Shown: positions 26,722 through 35,331, counted from the first letter of the stretch. The stretch: DNA of 64,000 bases from Sulfurovum lithotrophicum (GCF_000987835.1 NZ_CP011308.1:1364001-1428000); one strand, 5' to 3'. The notes: generated by a model from the sequence alone, not told the origin. Program-made: numbers and translations.

Positions 26722-27063
26722 TTATGATTCTATAAACTCATCCAGCGCTTTTTCTACCGGGATCATATACATCAGTGCCGGGCCGCCATGCATGAGTACT
26801 GCCTGCATGGCCGCATCGATGACCTCTTCCCTGCTTGCACCGTTGGTCAGCGCTCCTTTGACATGCAGGGCGATACACCATTCACACTGTGCTGCTATGG
26901 CAAGAGCGACATTGATAAGGTCTTTGTCTTTCGAAGCCAGCGCACCTGGTTTTTCAACACTCATCATGAACTGGTTGAATGCTGCGGTCTGCTTGGGAGA
27001 CTCTTTCTGCAGACGTTCTACCAGTGCTTTTATTTCATTGAGTTTTTCAGTATAGGTACCCAT
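26722..27063 (-). CDS. AhpD-like / carboxymuconolactone decarboxylase family protein
   Basis: A 113-residue helical protein with QCEWCIALHVKGA: Cys60, Cys63 and His67 form the CxxC-x3-H motif of the AhpD-like redox family. AhpD of Mycobacterium is a peroxidase partner reduced by lipoylated E2. Here the gene faces the lipA end next to the PDH island, so a redox link to the lipoyl E2 is plausible but unproven. AAGGAG six bases before this ATG fixes the start; the first in-frame ATG is 15 bases upstream. Confidence 0.82.
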   Translation of the reverse strand: MGTYTEKLNEIKALVERLQKESPKQTAAFNQFMMSVEKPGALASKDKDLINVALAIAAQCEWCIALHVKGALTNGASREEVIDAAMQAVLMHGGPALMYMIPVEKALDEFIES

Positions 27064-27235
27064 TTCATACTCCTTCATTCTTACTGTTTTTTATCATTAT
27101 ATATGCAAATAGTAAACGAAAAATGTACCCGCCACTCAAAACAGAGTGCTACCTTCAACCCGAAATTTACAATAGAAGTCAAAGATCTATTACAGATCAT
27201 TGCCTTATGGGCATTCATAAAACATCATCAATGTA

Positions 27236-28675
27236 TCACCCATAGTGTCTTTTGACATATGTCAAAGCCTCTTCTTTGCTTGAGACCACGCCATCCAGCT
27301 GTAATTCATACACCTCATCCAGAATGACCCCGAATTTTGTTGAAGGCTGCATCCCCAGAGCTATGAGATCCCTGCCCTGCAAAAGAGGTTCGATCGGCCT
27401 GTTTTTCACCTTCAGCTCTTTCGCTTTTTCAAGCAGCCACTCTCCCGCCGTATAGACACCTGTTCTGGCTTCAGCTGTTGTACGCCCCAGAAAATCCGCT
27501 TTGGCAACCAGCACCAGTTCTTCGATGCTCACTTTGGTTGCCAACCTGCGTATGGCAGCCGCTTTGGCTCCCTGTTTATAGAACTGAGACGGTTTGAGAT
27601 GATGCTCCACCAGAGGCAGGATACTCTCGATAAAATCATGTTCCTCAGTCAATCGATACATGAATGACCTTGCGGGTTCAGTACCTGCCTTTTCATGTCC
27701 GATCGCCTTGATACACCCCTCTTCTACCGTTGTAGTCATCGGTTTTCCAAAGTCATGACACAATTCAGCGAACAAAAGCTTCAGTGCTCTTTTTTTATTC
27801 CGGTATTTATCTGTGGTGCTGTCGGGGGACAGCACCCTACGCGACCTGCTTTCTACTTTCTCTTCCTTGTTGAGTATTGACACCATTGCGTCAAGACTCA
27901 GCATTGTGTGCACCCACACATCCCCCTCGGGATGATACTTCAAATCCTGTGGTACACCGATGGTCGCTTCCAGTTCCGGGAAATACCTTAGCACACCCAG
28001 CTCTCTCATCAGTTCAAATCCTACTGAGGGTTTTTTTGCTTTTAAAAGGAGTTTTTTGAACTCTGCATAGACTCTTTCTTTTGGCAGTTCTTCAAGCATA
28101 CCCTTTTCAGTCATCTGCCTGCAGAGTACCTTGGTCTCTTCAGCCAGAGAAAAACCGAATCTTGCACAGAACTGCACCGCCCTGTAGACACGAAGTGGGT
28201 CTTCGACAAAAGAGCTGTCATCGATGTGCCTCACTATTTTATGTTCTATATCATTCTGCGCATTGAACGGGTCCAGAAAACGTTTCTTCTCTATCTCATA
28301 CCCCATGGCATTGATGGTAAAATCCCGTCGTCTTGCTGCCGTTTTGAAGTCCAGTTTTCCGTCTACCCGGACGTCAAAACCTTTATGACCTTTGCCGGTC
28401 TTCGATTCCAGACGCGGGAAAGAAAAATCATACTCATCACCCTCATTGATGAATTTCAATACGCCAAAACTTTTTCCCACATGATTGACCGAACCATATT
28501 CAGACAGGATCTTCTCCAGGTCCGAAAGTGATGTCAATCCATAGACTTCAATGTCATAATCTTTGATAGGAAGTTTGAGAAAATGATCACGGACTGAACC
28601 ACCCACTACAATAGCCCTGGCACCTTCTTCATGAACTCTTTTTGAAATGGTCTCTAATATCTGTGGTATTTGCAT
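27236..28675 (-). CDS. cca: CCA tRNA nucleotidyltransferase with HD domain, carrying an inserted repeat
   Basis: A 479-residue enzyme. GGSVRDHFLKLP near residue 25 and YDIEVYG near 42 form the nucleotidyltransferase site; RRRDFTINAMGY near 113 and EDPLRVYRAVQF near 158 are class II blocks. An HD domain follows (VHTMLSLD near 255 and CHDFGK near 308). Residues 278-287 (SRRVLSPDST) are encoded by a palindromic repeat sitting in frame between the two halves of the HD domain, where a loop is expected. It adds CCA to tRNA 3' ends. TATAGT six bases before the ATG and no ribosome site suggest a leaderless mRNA. Confidence 0.93.
   Translation of the reverse strand: MQIPQILETISKRVHEEGARAIVVGGSVRDHFLKLPIKDYDIEVYGLTSLSDLEKILSEYGSVNHVGKSFGVLKFINEGDEYDFSFPRLESKTGKGHKGFDVRVDGKLDFKTAARRRDFTINAMGYEIEKKRFLDPFNAQNDIEHKIVRHIDDSSFVEDPLRVYRAVQFCARFGFSLAEETKVLCRQMTEKGMLEELPKERVYAEFKKLLLKAKKPSVGFELMRELGVLRYFPELEATIGVPQDLKYHPEGDVWVHTMLSLDAMVSILNKEEKVESRSRRVLSPDSTTDKYRNKKRALKLLFAELCHDFGKPMTTTVEEGCIKAIGHEKAGTEPARSFMYRLTEEHDFIESILPLVEHHLKPSQFYKQGAKAAAIRRLATKVSIEELVLVAKADFLGRTTAEARTGVYTAGEWLLEKAKELKVKNRPIEPLLQGRDLIALGMQPSTKFGVILDEVYELQLDGVVSSKEEALTYVKRHYG
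27815..27844. repeat. REP-like palindrome inside the cca reading frame
   Basis: GGTGCTGTC, loop GGGG, GACAGCACC, then CTACGCGA. It is the same unit as 6593-6622 with one loop change, a perfect nine-base-pair stem. Read on the minus strand it adds SRRVLSPDST to the protein without a stop. A palindromic repeat inserted in a coding frame recalls the Rickettsia palindromic elements. Confidence 0.85.
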
Positions 28676-28681
28676 AGAGAT

Positions 28682-28687
28682 ACTATA
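28682..28687 (-). promoter_or_regulatory. -10 box (TATAGT) six bases before the cca start
   Basis: On minus, TATAGT is followed by ATCTCT and the ATG. No ribosome site is present, so the transcript probably starts at the initiation codon. Confidence 0.45.
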
Positions 28688-28698
28688 ATGATTCTGAT

Positions 28699-29226
28699 CT
28701 ATCTGCCATAATACGAGACAATACTTGCTTTTGAGATCGCATGCGCGTTTATCTGATAACCCACGACCGGAGGTTTCGTACTTGCCTTTACCGGCAGTTT
28801 ATCCACATCCAAAGCATACACAGTAAAGATATATCGGTGTGGCTTGTCACCCTTTGGAGGGCATGCGCCGCCAAAGCCCATACTTCCAAAATCGTTCACA
28901 GTCTCCAGTGTACCCTTGGGCATCGATTTCCCCGAAGCTCCCGCAGGAATGGACGTAGCATTCGCCGGAATATTCACTGCTATCCAGTGCCACCACCCGC
29001 TGCCTGTAGGAGCATCAGGATCATACACCGTAATTGCAAAACTCTTGGTACCCTTCGGCACACCACTCCAACTCAGTTCAGGCGATACATTTTTCCCATT
29101 ACAGCCAAAACCGTTGAACTCCTGCTTTTTTGTCAGCTGTCCGCCAAGGTCACTGCTTGTGAGCGTAAAATTGCCTGCTAATACAAACATACTGGAAAAT
29201 ACTATAGCACTAAAAATACCTTTCAT
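28699..29226 (-). CDS. YbhB/YbcL-type PEBP family protein, exported
   Basis: A 175-residue protein with signal peptide MKGIFSAIVFSSMFVLA. The phosphatidylethanolamine-binding fold signature is seen: VSPELSWSGVPKGTKSFAITVYDPDAPTG spans residues about 48-76 (split here by description), with DPDAP and GWWHW as key residues, and GACPPKGDKPHRYIF near 128. Bacterial members are periplasmic or cytosolic with unclear ligands. GGAG before the ATG selects the start. It lies 23 bases upstream of cca on the same strand, beyond the cca promoter. Confidence 0.9.
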   Translation of the reverse strand: MKGIFSAIVFSSMFVLAGNFTLTSSDLGGQLTKKQEFNGFGCNGKNVSPELSWSGVPKGTKSFAITVYDPDAPTGSGWWHWIAVNIPANATSIPAGASGKSMPKGTLETVNDFGSMGFGGACPPKGDKPHRYIFTVYALDVDKLPVKASTKPPVVGYQINAHAISKASIVSYYGR

Positions 29227-29270
29227 CCTGTCTCCTTTTTTTGATCTGATCAAAATATCATATTATAACC

Positions 29271-30698
29271 TTACGAACGGCAGTATTTATCCACCAGTTC
29301 TTCTATCGCTTTGACATCCAAAGGTTTGGTCGTGTAGTCATCCATACCTTCGTTCATGTATTTTTCCCTGTCTCCGGAAAGTGCATTGGCCGTCAATGCA
29401 ATAATAGGGATATGTTTCAAGCCCTGCTCTTTTTCGTAGTCCAGTATGGCATGTGTCGCTTCCACACCTCCCATTACCGGCATCTGGATATCCATGAAGA
29501 TCATATCGTAACGGTCGGCTTTGCGCGCTTCCAGCGCTTTCTCACCATTGTCGGCCAGCGTGACCTTCAAACCGAGCTTTTCCAGAATGATCTGGATGAG
29601 CTTCTGGTTGATGGGGTTGTCTTCCGCTACCAGTACCTGAAGCTCTCCGGCAGGCACTTCGACTTTTACTTCTTCAACAGGTGTTTCAGCAATTTCTTCC
29701 GGAAGCACTTCAGGCTCAACAGCTTCGGCCGGTGCTTCCTTCACCGTAATGACAAAGAAGAATGTCGCACCCTTGCCCTCTTCGCTCTCTACGGCAAGTT
29801 CACCGCCCATGGAGCGAATGATTTTCTTCGAAATCGTAAGCCCCAGGCCTGTTCCCCCGGACTTTCGGGTCGTACTCACAGTCGCCTGTGAATAGGCTTC
29901 AAATATCTTTTCCTGCTGCGCTTTGCTCAGCCCTATTCCCGAATCGCTTACAGATATCTTCAGGGTTACATCATCTCCTTCACGGCCAATGAGTTCTGCA
30001 GCCACATCGATCTTACCGCCTTTGGGGGTGAATTTCAGGGCATTGCTGATCAGGTTGTTGAGTACCTGTGACAGCCGGGTGGGGTCAGCTATGATCTTTT
30101 GGAGTATTTTTGGATCAACAAAGGTATTGAGCGCTATCTCCTTCTCTTCAATTTTTGGCATAAAGAGACCGACGGATGCTTTTACCTTGAAAGCAAGATC
30201 AAACGGAATATTCTCAAGCTCCATCTTCCCGGCATTGAGTTTGGAGACTTCCAGTACATCATTGACGATGACACGGAGATTGTTAGAACTCTCCCGTATC
30301 ATCGAGACATACTCTTTCTGTTCTTTGCTCAGTTCCGTCCCGTCAAGAACCTCCGTCAGTCCGATGATCCCGTTGAGAGGTGTACGTATTTCGTGTGACA
30401 TACTGGCAAGGAACATTTCTGTCGTTTTCTTTTCGTATTCGAGTTTTTCCGCTTTCTCGGAGACGGCCTTGAACTTTTTCTCCAGTAGCCGGTATTCATC
30501 AGTGAGTACCGAAGGTCCTTCCATTTTCTTTGGAGAGGATACTACTGGTATATTGGAACGCGAAGAGATCAGTACAAACGGGATGCCTGCCAGTATGGCC
30601 AAAAAAACGGACTGAAGCGGAGTCAGACTTAAAAGATAAAAACCCAAACCTCCTGTCAGAAGTGCTGCGCCGATCATAAAAAACAGTTTTTTTGTCAT
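29271..30698 (-). CDS. Hybrid sensor histidine kinase with C-terminal receiver
   Basis: A 475-residue kinase. Two short membrane helices (6-45) are followed by a coiled stretch (70-95), HisKA with SMSHEIRTPLNG near residue 102, an ATPase domain with NLISNALKFTPKGG (N box) and GGTGLGLTISKK (G2 box), a Pro/Glu-rich linker (315-345), and a receiver domain with MDIQMPVMGG near 402 holding the phospho-acceptor Asp. There is no periplasmic sensor domain, so it may sense the membrane or work with a partner. No response regulator gene is adjacent. GGGGGA precedes the ATG. Confidence 0.92.
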   Translation of the reverse strand: MTKKLFFMIGAALLTGGLGFYLLSLTPLQSVFLAILAGIPFVLISSRSNIPVVSSPKKMEGPSVLTDEYRLLEKKFKAVSEKAEKLEYEKKTTEMFLASMSHEIRTPLNGIIGLTEVLDGTELSKEQKEYVSMIRESSNNLRVIVNDVLEVSKLNAGKMELENIPFDLAFKVKASVGLFMPKIEEKEIALNTFVDPKILQKIIADPTRLSQVLNNLISNALKFTPKGGKIDVAAELIGREGDDVTLKISVSDSGIGLSKAQQEKIFEAYSQATVSTTRKSGGTGLGLTISKKIIRSMGGELAVESEEGKGATFFFVITVKEAPAEAVEPEVLPEEIAETPVEEVKVEVPAGELQVLVAEDNPINQKLIQIILEKLGLKVTLADNGEKALEARKADRYDMIFMDIQMPVMGGVEATHAILDYEKEQGLKHIPIIALTANALSGDREKYMNEGMDDYTTKPLDVKAIEELVDKYCRS

Positions 30699-30796
30699 AG
30701 ATATCCCCCGATTTCAGTACAGGAACTGTACTCTTCTTGGATAATTCTACCTAAAAAATATGTTTTTATAAAGTGTTATGATATAGCTGCTTCATT

Positions 30797-31462
30797 CTAA
30801 AATACTGATCGTTCAACAATCCTGCCGTTCTGTATCTCCACGATCCTCTGTGCTATTTGTTGGCCTTCCTCCCTGTTATGCGTCACATACACCAGTGTAA
30901 AGCCCAGCTTTTCCTGTAGAGTTATGATCTCCTGTCGAAGACGGATATTGAGTGCTTCGTCCAGACTTGAAAGCGGTTCATCCATCAACACTACTTTGGG
31001 AGAAAGTACCAGTGCACGTGCCAAGGCAACCCTTTGCTGTTCTCCACCCGAAAGGGCCTCGGTCTTTTTCTTTTCATAAGCGGGAAGCCCAACAAGTGCC
31101 AGAAATGCTTTGACCTTTTCCGCTCTCTCTTTTGGAGGAACCTTGTGCATCTTGAGGCCAAATGCTATATTCTCGCCTACATTCATATGCGGCCATAAGG
31201 CCAGGTCCTGAAAGACCATGGAGATAGCCCGCCGGTGGGGTGGCACGATGACGCTGCCCTCTTTGCTGACAACCTTCGAACCTATTACAATATCTCCTGA
31301 ATCAGGTGCTATAAACCCAGCTATCAGTTTCAACAGGGTAGATTTCCCGGAACCGGAACTGCCAAGCAGCACAAGCCGTTCATTGGCTTTGACGCTTAGG
31401 TCGATCTTGTTCAGAATGGTTCTGTTTTCATACATAAATGAAAGGTTTCTGATCTTTATCAT
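30797..31462 (-). CDS. ABC transporter ATP-binding protein (FbpC/PotA-like)
   Basis: A 221-residue ATPase with Walker A GSSGSGKST near residue 36, the Q-loop VFQDLALWP, signature LSGGEQQRVALARAL near 135 and Walker B VVLMDEPLSSLD near 158. It is shorter than PotA/FbpC proteins (about 350) and lacks their C-terminal TOBE domain. ATG overlaps the permease stop as ATGA with a GTGGAA-type site upstream, so a 21-residue longer form is rejected. It energises the import system encoded by the three genes before it. Confidence 0.9.
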   Translation of the reverse strand: MIKIRNLSFMYENRTILNKIDLSVKANERLVLLGSSGSGKSTLLKLIAGFIAPDSGDIVIGSKVVSKEGSVIVPPHRRAISMVFQDLALWPHMNVGENIAFGLKMHKVPPKERAEKVKAFLALVGLPAYEKKKTEALSGGEQQRVALARALVLSPKVVLMDEPLSSLDEALNIRLRQEIITLQEKLGFTLVYVTHNREEGQQIAQRIVEIQNGRIVERSVF

Positions 31463-32982
31463 ACTCTTTTCCACCTGTTCAATATAAAAAACGGTACTAC
31501 GACGGAGAGCACCATAATGGCACAAAACGAAGCGATCATCTCCGGTTTCCCGTTTGCCATCTGTGTCACGATGTAGACCGGCAGCGTCTCATACCCGGGA
31601 GGATAGACCAGCATCGTGATTGTGCTTTCCCGGAAACAAAAAAGATAACTCACTGCAAAAACAGCAAGGAGTGTCTTTTTTGACTGCGGCAAAAGAATGT
31701 AACGCAGAACAGAAAACCAGTTCGCCCCGGATACCTGTGCCGCTTCTACCATGGAAGGTGGGATCTGCAACAATTTACGTTCACTCATTTTTGCCGCTAC
31801 CGCCATATATTTGCCGGCATAACCAAAGATGACGATCAGTGCAGAAGTGTAAACGATATCGAGCATGGGTCTGTTCCAAAGCAGTATCAGTCCGATAGCC
31901 AGCACGGTCGCCGGAAGGGTCAACAGAAAAACGATACTGGCATCGAAAAACCGCCAGTACGGCAGTACTCTGTAGGCAATGATGTAAGCAAGCAAAAATC
32001 CAAGTATCGTCAATAAGGCTGCCCCGCTGAAACTATACAAATAACTGTGTACAAGCGGTATCCAAGCTTTTGCAAAGGCACCAAAGAGTGTCTCGAAGTC
32101 AGGAATACGCAAAAACAGGGACAGCAGAGGAAGGACAACGATCACCATAATAATAAATCCCACCGCTATACTGAATACTATCTGATATTTTTTCAGAAGT
32201 GATATGATGTTGATCCGCTCAAGTTCTTTGAGTTTGAACAGTTTTTTGTCCAGATAGACCCTTTCGACCAGCAGGACACCTGCGGCGACAATGATCATCG
32301 GCAGTGCCATCATCAGTGCCGCCTTAAAATCGTAGAAGGCGCTGAAACGTACAAAACTCTCCAGTGGGAAGACACGGTACCTCAGTACGTTCGCCACGCT
32401 GTACTCTCCAAAAGTCAGAATGAATACCAGTAAAAAGGAAAGTACCAGTGCCGGCATAATCAGCGGCAGTGAGATATACCTCAATACACCGATATCGCCC
32501 GTGTACAGTCTTGCCGCATCTTCAAGGTCGGTAGCCACCTGCTTCAGGAAGACCATCGTCAGTACAGTCGGAATGGGCAGATAGACTGAAAAAAGTACCC
32601 ATGCCGTTCCTCCAAAACCAAAAAGGACAGTACTGAATGCACTATTGACACCGATGACATCTATCCACCCCAGCGCTATGATGTAAGGCGGGATCAGCAG
32701 AGGAACGATCAAAATAGATAAAAAGAATCGGGAAGCAATCAGATCGGTCTTGGCAAAGAGTACCCCCAGAAGCGTACCCAGAAATGTTGTGATCGAGGCA
32801 ACGACAAAGCTCAGGAGTATACTGTTGGCAAAACTTCCGTAGACCTCTTTCTGCGAGAAAAGCGATCGAACTGTTTGTACATCCATACCGCTGAAAGCAT
32901 TCCATATCATCACGATGACCGGCAGCAGGCCGATCAGCAGAAACAGCAGGATCACTCCCCAGGCGAATATCTGCCGCTGCAT
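31459..32982 (-). CDS. ABC transporter permease with two fused domains (FbpB-like)
   Basis: A 507-residue protein of about 12 helices in two repeats, each with an EAA loop: EDAARLYTGDIGVLRYISLP near residue 162 and EAAQVSGANWFSVLRYILLP near 415. Double-domain permeases of this type are typical of FbpB/SfuB ferric iron systems and related thiamine or phosphonate importers. It starts two bases after the substrate-binding protein stop and overlaps the ATPase start. Confidence 0.9.
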   Translation of the reverse strand: MQRQIFAWGVILLFLLIGLLPVIVMIWNAFSGMDVQTVRSLFSQKEVYGSFANSILLSFVVASITTFLGTLLGVLFAKTDLIASRFFLSILIVPLLIPPYIIALGWIDVIGVNSAFSTVLFGFGGTAWVLFSVYLPIPTVLTMVFLKQVATDLEDAARLYTGDIGVLRYISLPLIMPALVLSFLLVFILTFGEYSVANVLRYRVFPLESFVRFSAFYDFKAALMMALPMIIVAAGVLLVERVYLDKKLFKLKELERINIISLLKKYQIVFSIAVGFIIMVIVVLPLLSLFLRIPDFETLFGAFAKAWIPLVHSYLYSFSGAALLTILGFLLAYIIAYRVLPYWRFFDASIVFLLTLPATVLAIGLILLWNRPMLDIVYTSALIVIFGYAGKYMAVAAKMSERKLLQIPPSMVEAAQVSGANWFSVLRYILLPQSKKTLLAVFAVSYLFCFRESTITMLVYPPGYETLPVYIVTQMANGKPEMIASFCAIMVLSVVVPFFILNRWKRV

Positions 32983-32984
32983 CG

Positions 32985-33989
32985 CTATCTGTCCAGCCAG
33001 GCTTTGAGATAAGGCTGTATTTTTATCATTTCATCTGCCTCTCTGGCATAATCAATCTTCATCACTTTCAGTTCCGAGATCGGTTTGAGCGATGCAGGTA
33101 TTTTAACACCCTTGTGCAGGGGTATCTGTGCGCAGTCTGCAAAAGCCAGTATCTCTTCCGTTTCAGGGCTGAGTAGAAAATCAATCAGTTTTTTGGCAGC
33201 TTCAGGATGCTTGGCATGGGTTATGAGCATCACGGTATTGGGGATGACAAACAGACCCGTTTCCCCCTCTTTCTGGTCAGGGTAGATTATGCTGACCGGA
33301 GCATGCTGCTTGAGGCGGCTTACGGCATCATCACTGTCCACTAGAGCGAAATCATATTTGCCCGATGCAACCAGATCGGCACTTTCGCCATTGCTTGTAG
33401 CAATGGCTACATTATTTGCCTTCATCTGCTCCAAAAACTGCTTTGCATTTGCATCACCCAAAAGTGTAAAAAGTGCTGCCATATGGGAAGTGGTCGTACC
33501 AAAGAGCGGATTGGCAATGACCCCTTTTCCTTTGAATTCAGGTTTAGCATAGTCAAAGACGGAAGCGGGAACCATCTCTGCATTTTTGTTGACAATGAAA
33601 AGCCGTACCCTTGCTGAAAAACCAGTCCAATAGTGCTCTTTTTGTTTGAACTCTTCCGGTATGCCTTTGGCATTGGGGCTTTCATAAGGTACTAAAATAT
33701 CTTTTTTACGGAGCACCTCCGCCCTGATGGGTTCATTCGCCCAGTAGACATCCGCCTGGGGATTGTTCTTTTCCGCGATCAGGCGGTTCATCACCCCAGT
33801 ACTTTTGGATTCCTCACTGTCATACACGGCATTGACCCTGATACCTGTTTTCTCTTCAAAGGCTTTCAATACCGGTTCGGAAAATACCTGATCTTCGGAA
33901 ACATATATGGTGACACTCTGTGTATCGTTTTGTTTTGAACATGATGCAAATATGAGAGATACAAACAAAAGAAGTATGAATTTCATCAT
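32985..33989 (-). CDS. Substrate-binding lipoprotein of an Fbp-like ABC importer
   Basis: A 334-residue lipoprotein with lipobox IFASC (Cys17). The fold matches FbpA-type binding proteins (VTIYVSEDQVFSEPVLKAF, ADVYWANEPIRAE, GVIANPLFGTTTSHMAAL). Where iron-binding FbpA proteins carry the adjacent tyrosines that hold Fe3+, this protein reads ALVDSDDAVSRL near residue 218, so ferric iron is doubtful. The true substrate is unknown. It overlaps the stop of the upstream gene by four bases. Confidence 0.87.
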   Translation of the reverse strand: MMKFILLLFVSLIFASCSKQNDTQSVTIYVSEDQVFSEPVLKAFEEKTGIRVNAVYDSEESKSTGVMNRLIAEKNNPQADVYWANEPIRAEVLRKKDILVPYESPNAKGIPEEFKQKEHYWTGFSARVRLFIVNKNAEMVPASVFDYAKPEFKGKGVIANPLFGTTTSHMAALFTLLGDANAKQFLEQMKANNVAIATSNGESADLVASGKYDFALVDSDDAVSRLKQHAPVSIIYPDQKEGETGLFVIPNTVMLITHAKHPEAAKKLIDFLLSPETEEILAFADCAQIPLHKGVKIPASLKPISELKVMKIDYAREADEMIKIQPYLKAWLDR

Positions 33990-34645
33990 TTATCATCCTT
34001 TACCGTGAAGTCATCAAAGGAAGTAGCCGCATCTGCCTTGGTCCACACACCGACACCACCACTTTTTTTGATAGCATCATTGTCGTAACTCAACAACTTT
34101 TTACCATTTAAAAAGCCTTCAAAATGACTGCCTTTCTGTATGATCTTCATAAGGTGCCACCCCTTCTCAAGATGCACATCAGCAGAATACAACTTCTTTC
34201 GGTCACCGTTTATCACGGAGTAAAACCTGAAATTGTCTTCAAGCGGATTGAACCTTGCAACATAGTATGTATCCTTATCCTGTACTCGCCACATAATCCC
34301 GCCACCCTGATCTATCTTCCCGTTATTTGCTTTGAACCATACGGAGATCTCACCATCTTTAAATGACACATCATTGGTGTAACAAAGATTAAAAGACCCA
34401 CCATAGCCCTCGTCAAATGCACTGAGAGACAAAACCTTTTTCCCCCGGAACGGCTCTTTTGTTTCAACTACTTCCCACACTGCTGTTGTTCTTTCGGCAT
34501 TCGTAGCTGCACTTTTCCATGTTTTGGGAAGATGGCCTGTTTTTACGTTTTCAAAATTCTCCTCTGTTACAGAGCTATAAGCGAATGTGGAAACACCCAC
34601 TACCACCAAAGAATAAAAGAATAAAAGCTTCAACTGCTGCTTCAT
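33986..34645 (-). CDS. Exported lectin-fold (LamG / DUF1080-like) protein
   Basis: A 219-residue secreted protein with signal peptide MKQQLKLLFFYSLVVVGVSTFA. The rest is beta-rich: GEISVWFKANNGKIDQGGGIMWR (split as GEISVWFKANNG then GGGIMWRV), YYVARFNPLEDNFRFYSV and FEGFLNGKKLLSYD are typical of concanavalin A-like sandwich domains such as LamG and DUF1080. No catalytic residues can be named. It leads the ABC operon, and GGAG seven bases before the ATG fixes the start. It may bind or present the ligand outside the inner membrane; this is inference. Confidence 0.7.
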   Translation of the reverse strand: MKQQLKLLFFYSLVVVGVSTFAYSSVTEENFENVKTGHLPKTWKSAATNAERTTAVWEVVETKEPFRGKKVLSLSAFDEGYGGSFNLCYTNDVSFKDGEISVWFKANNGKIDQGGGIMWRVQDKDTYYVARFNPLEDNFRFYSVINGDRKKLYSADVHLEKGWHLMKIIQKGSHFEGFLNGKKLLSYDNDAIKKSGGVGVWTKADAATSFDDFTVKDDK

Positions 34646-34711
34646 CACAGAACTCCTCTCTTTGTTTTTGGGCATTATACCACGTTTCCATATGTGATAT
34701 TTTGCCCCAAT

Positions 34712-35044
34712 CTACACAATCACCTTCAACATCTTTGCATATTCTTCGGGTATCTCAAAGGCTTTACCTTCAAGGTAGGAAGCTCCAACCGTATTGATCC
34801 AGGCTCTGGAAGTATGGATGCCGTATATTTTCAGGAGGTGCCTGCCATTCTCTTCCGTCAGCTCATAACGCCTTACATCAACGGCAAGAGGTTCTTTCTC
34901 TCCTTCGAGCAGCACTTCCAGGGTTATACTTTTATTTTTGGAATCCAAATTGAGTTTCAGCATCTTTCCATACTCCTTTATGTAAGCGTTTATGGCTATC
35001 TTGGCACCTTTTGACAGTGCGGCATCTTTCACTTTTTTCAACAT
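34712..35044 (-). CDS. Hypothetical protein, 110 residues
   Basis: Not recognised. It starts MLKKVKDAALSKGAKIAINAYIKEYGKML, a basic amphipathic helix, and continues as alternating strands (SITLEVLLEGEKEPLAVDV, RHLLKIYGIHTSRAWIN). No signal peptide or membrane helix is seen. GGAG nine bases before the ATG and a three-base gap after the EcsC-like fragment suggest one transcript with it. Confidence 0.7.
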   Translation of the reverse strand: MLKKVKDAALSKGAKIAINAYIKEYGKMLKLNLDSKNKSITLEVLLEGEKEPLAVDVRRYELTEENGRHLLKIYGIHTSRAWINTVGASYLEGKAFEIPEEYAKMLKVIV

Positions 35045-35047
35045 CGT

Positions 35048-35284
35048 TCAAAACTCCGTTTTGTTATAGAGCATTTCTACCTTCTCGCTGCCATATTTTT
35101 TCTCCAGCCGCTTCACGATAAAATGTCCCTCTGCCATATCCTGGAAGTGGCCGATGAACATCAGGTTGATCGCCGCACCGCCTGCCGCACCTACAAGCGG
35201 AATGGTCTGTGCTGCCAGCTTTTCGGAGACCACAATGCCAAAACGAGATGCAATGGTATTGATGAATTTGATGAGTATGGGCAT
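35048..35284 (-). pseudogene. EcsC-family protein, C-terminal remnant
   Basis: The 78 residues (ASRFGIVVSEKLAAQ, PLVGAAGGAAINLMFIGHFQDMA, GHFIVKRLEKKYGSE) match the C-terminal part of EcsC family proteins, which are normally about 230-280 residues long. The N-terminal two thirds are absent. The best ribosome site (GAGGAG) belongs to an ATG at 35309 in another frame; loss of one base from a run of five T at 35287-35291 would join MYAVEPF to this frame. It is either a decayed gene or a very short relative. Confidence 0.65.
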
Positions 35285-35331
35285 CTGAAAAAGGTTCTAC
35301 TGCGTACATATAGGACTCCTCTGTTCTAATT

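Noticed and set aside
32985-33989. Firm naming as ferric-iron binding protein FbpA
   Set aside because: The adjacent tyrosines needed for iron are replaced by Asp/Ser.
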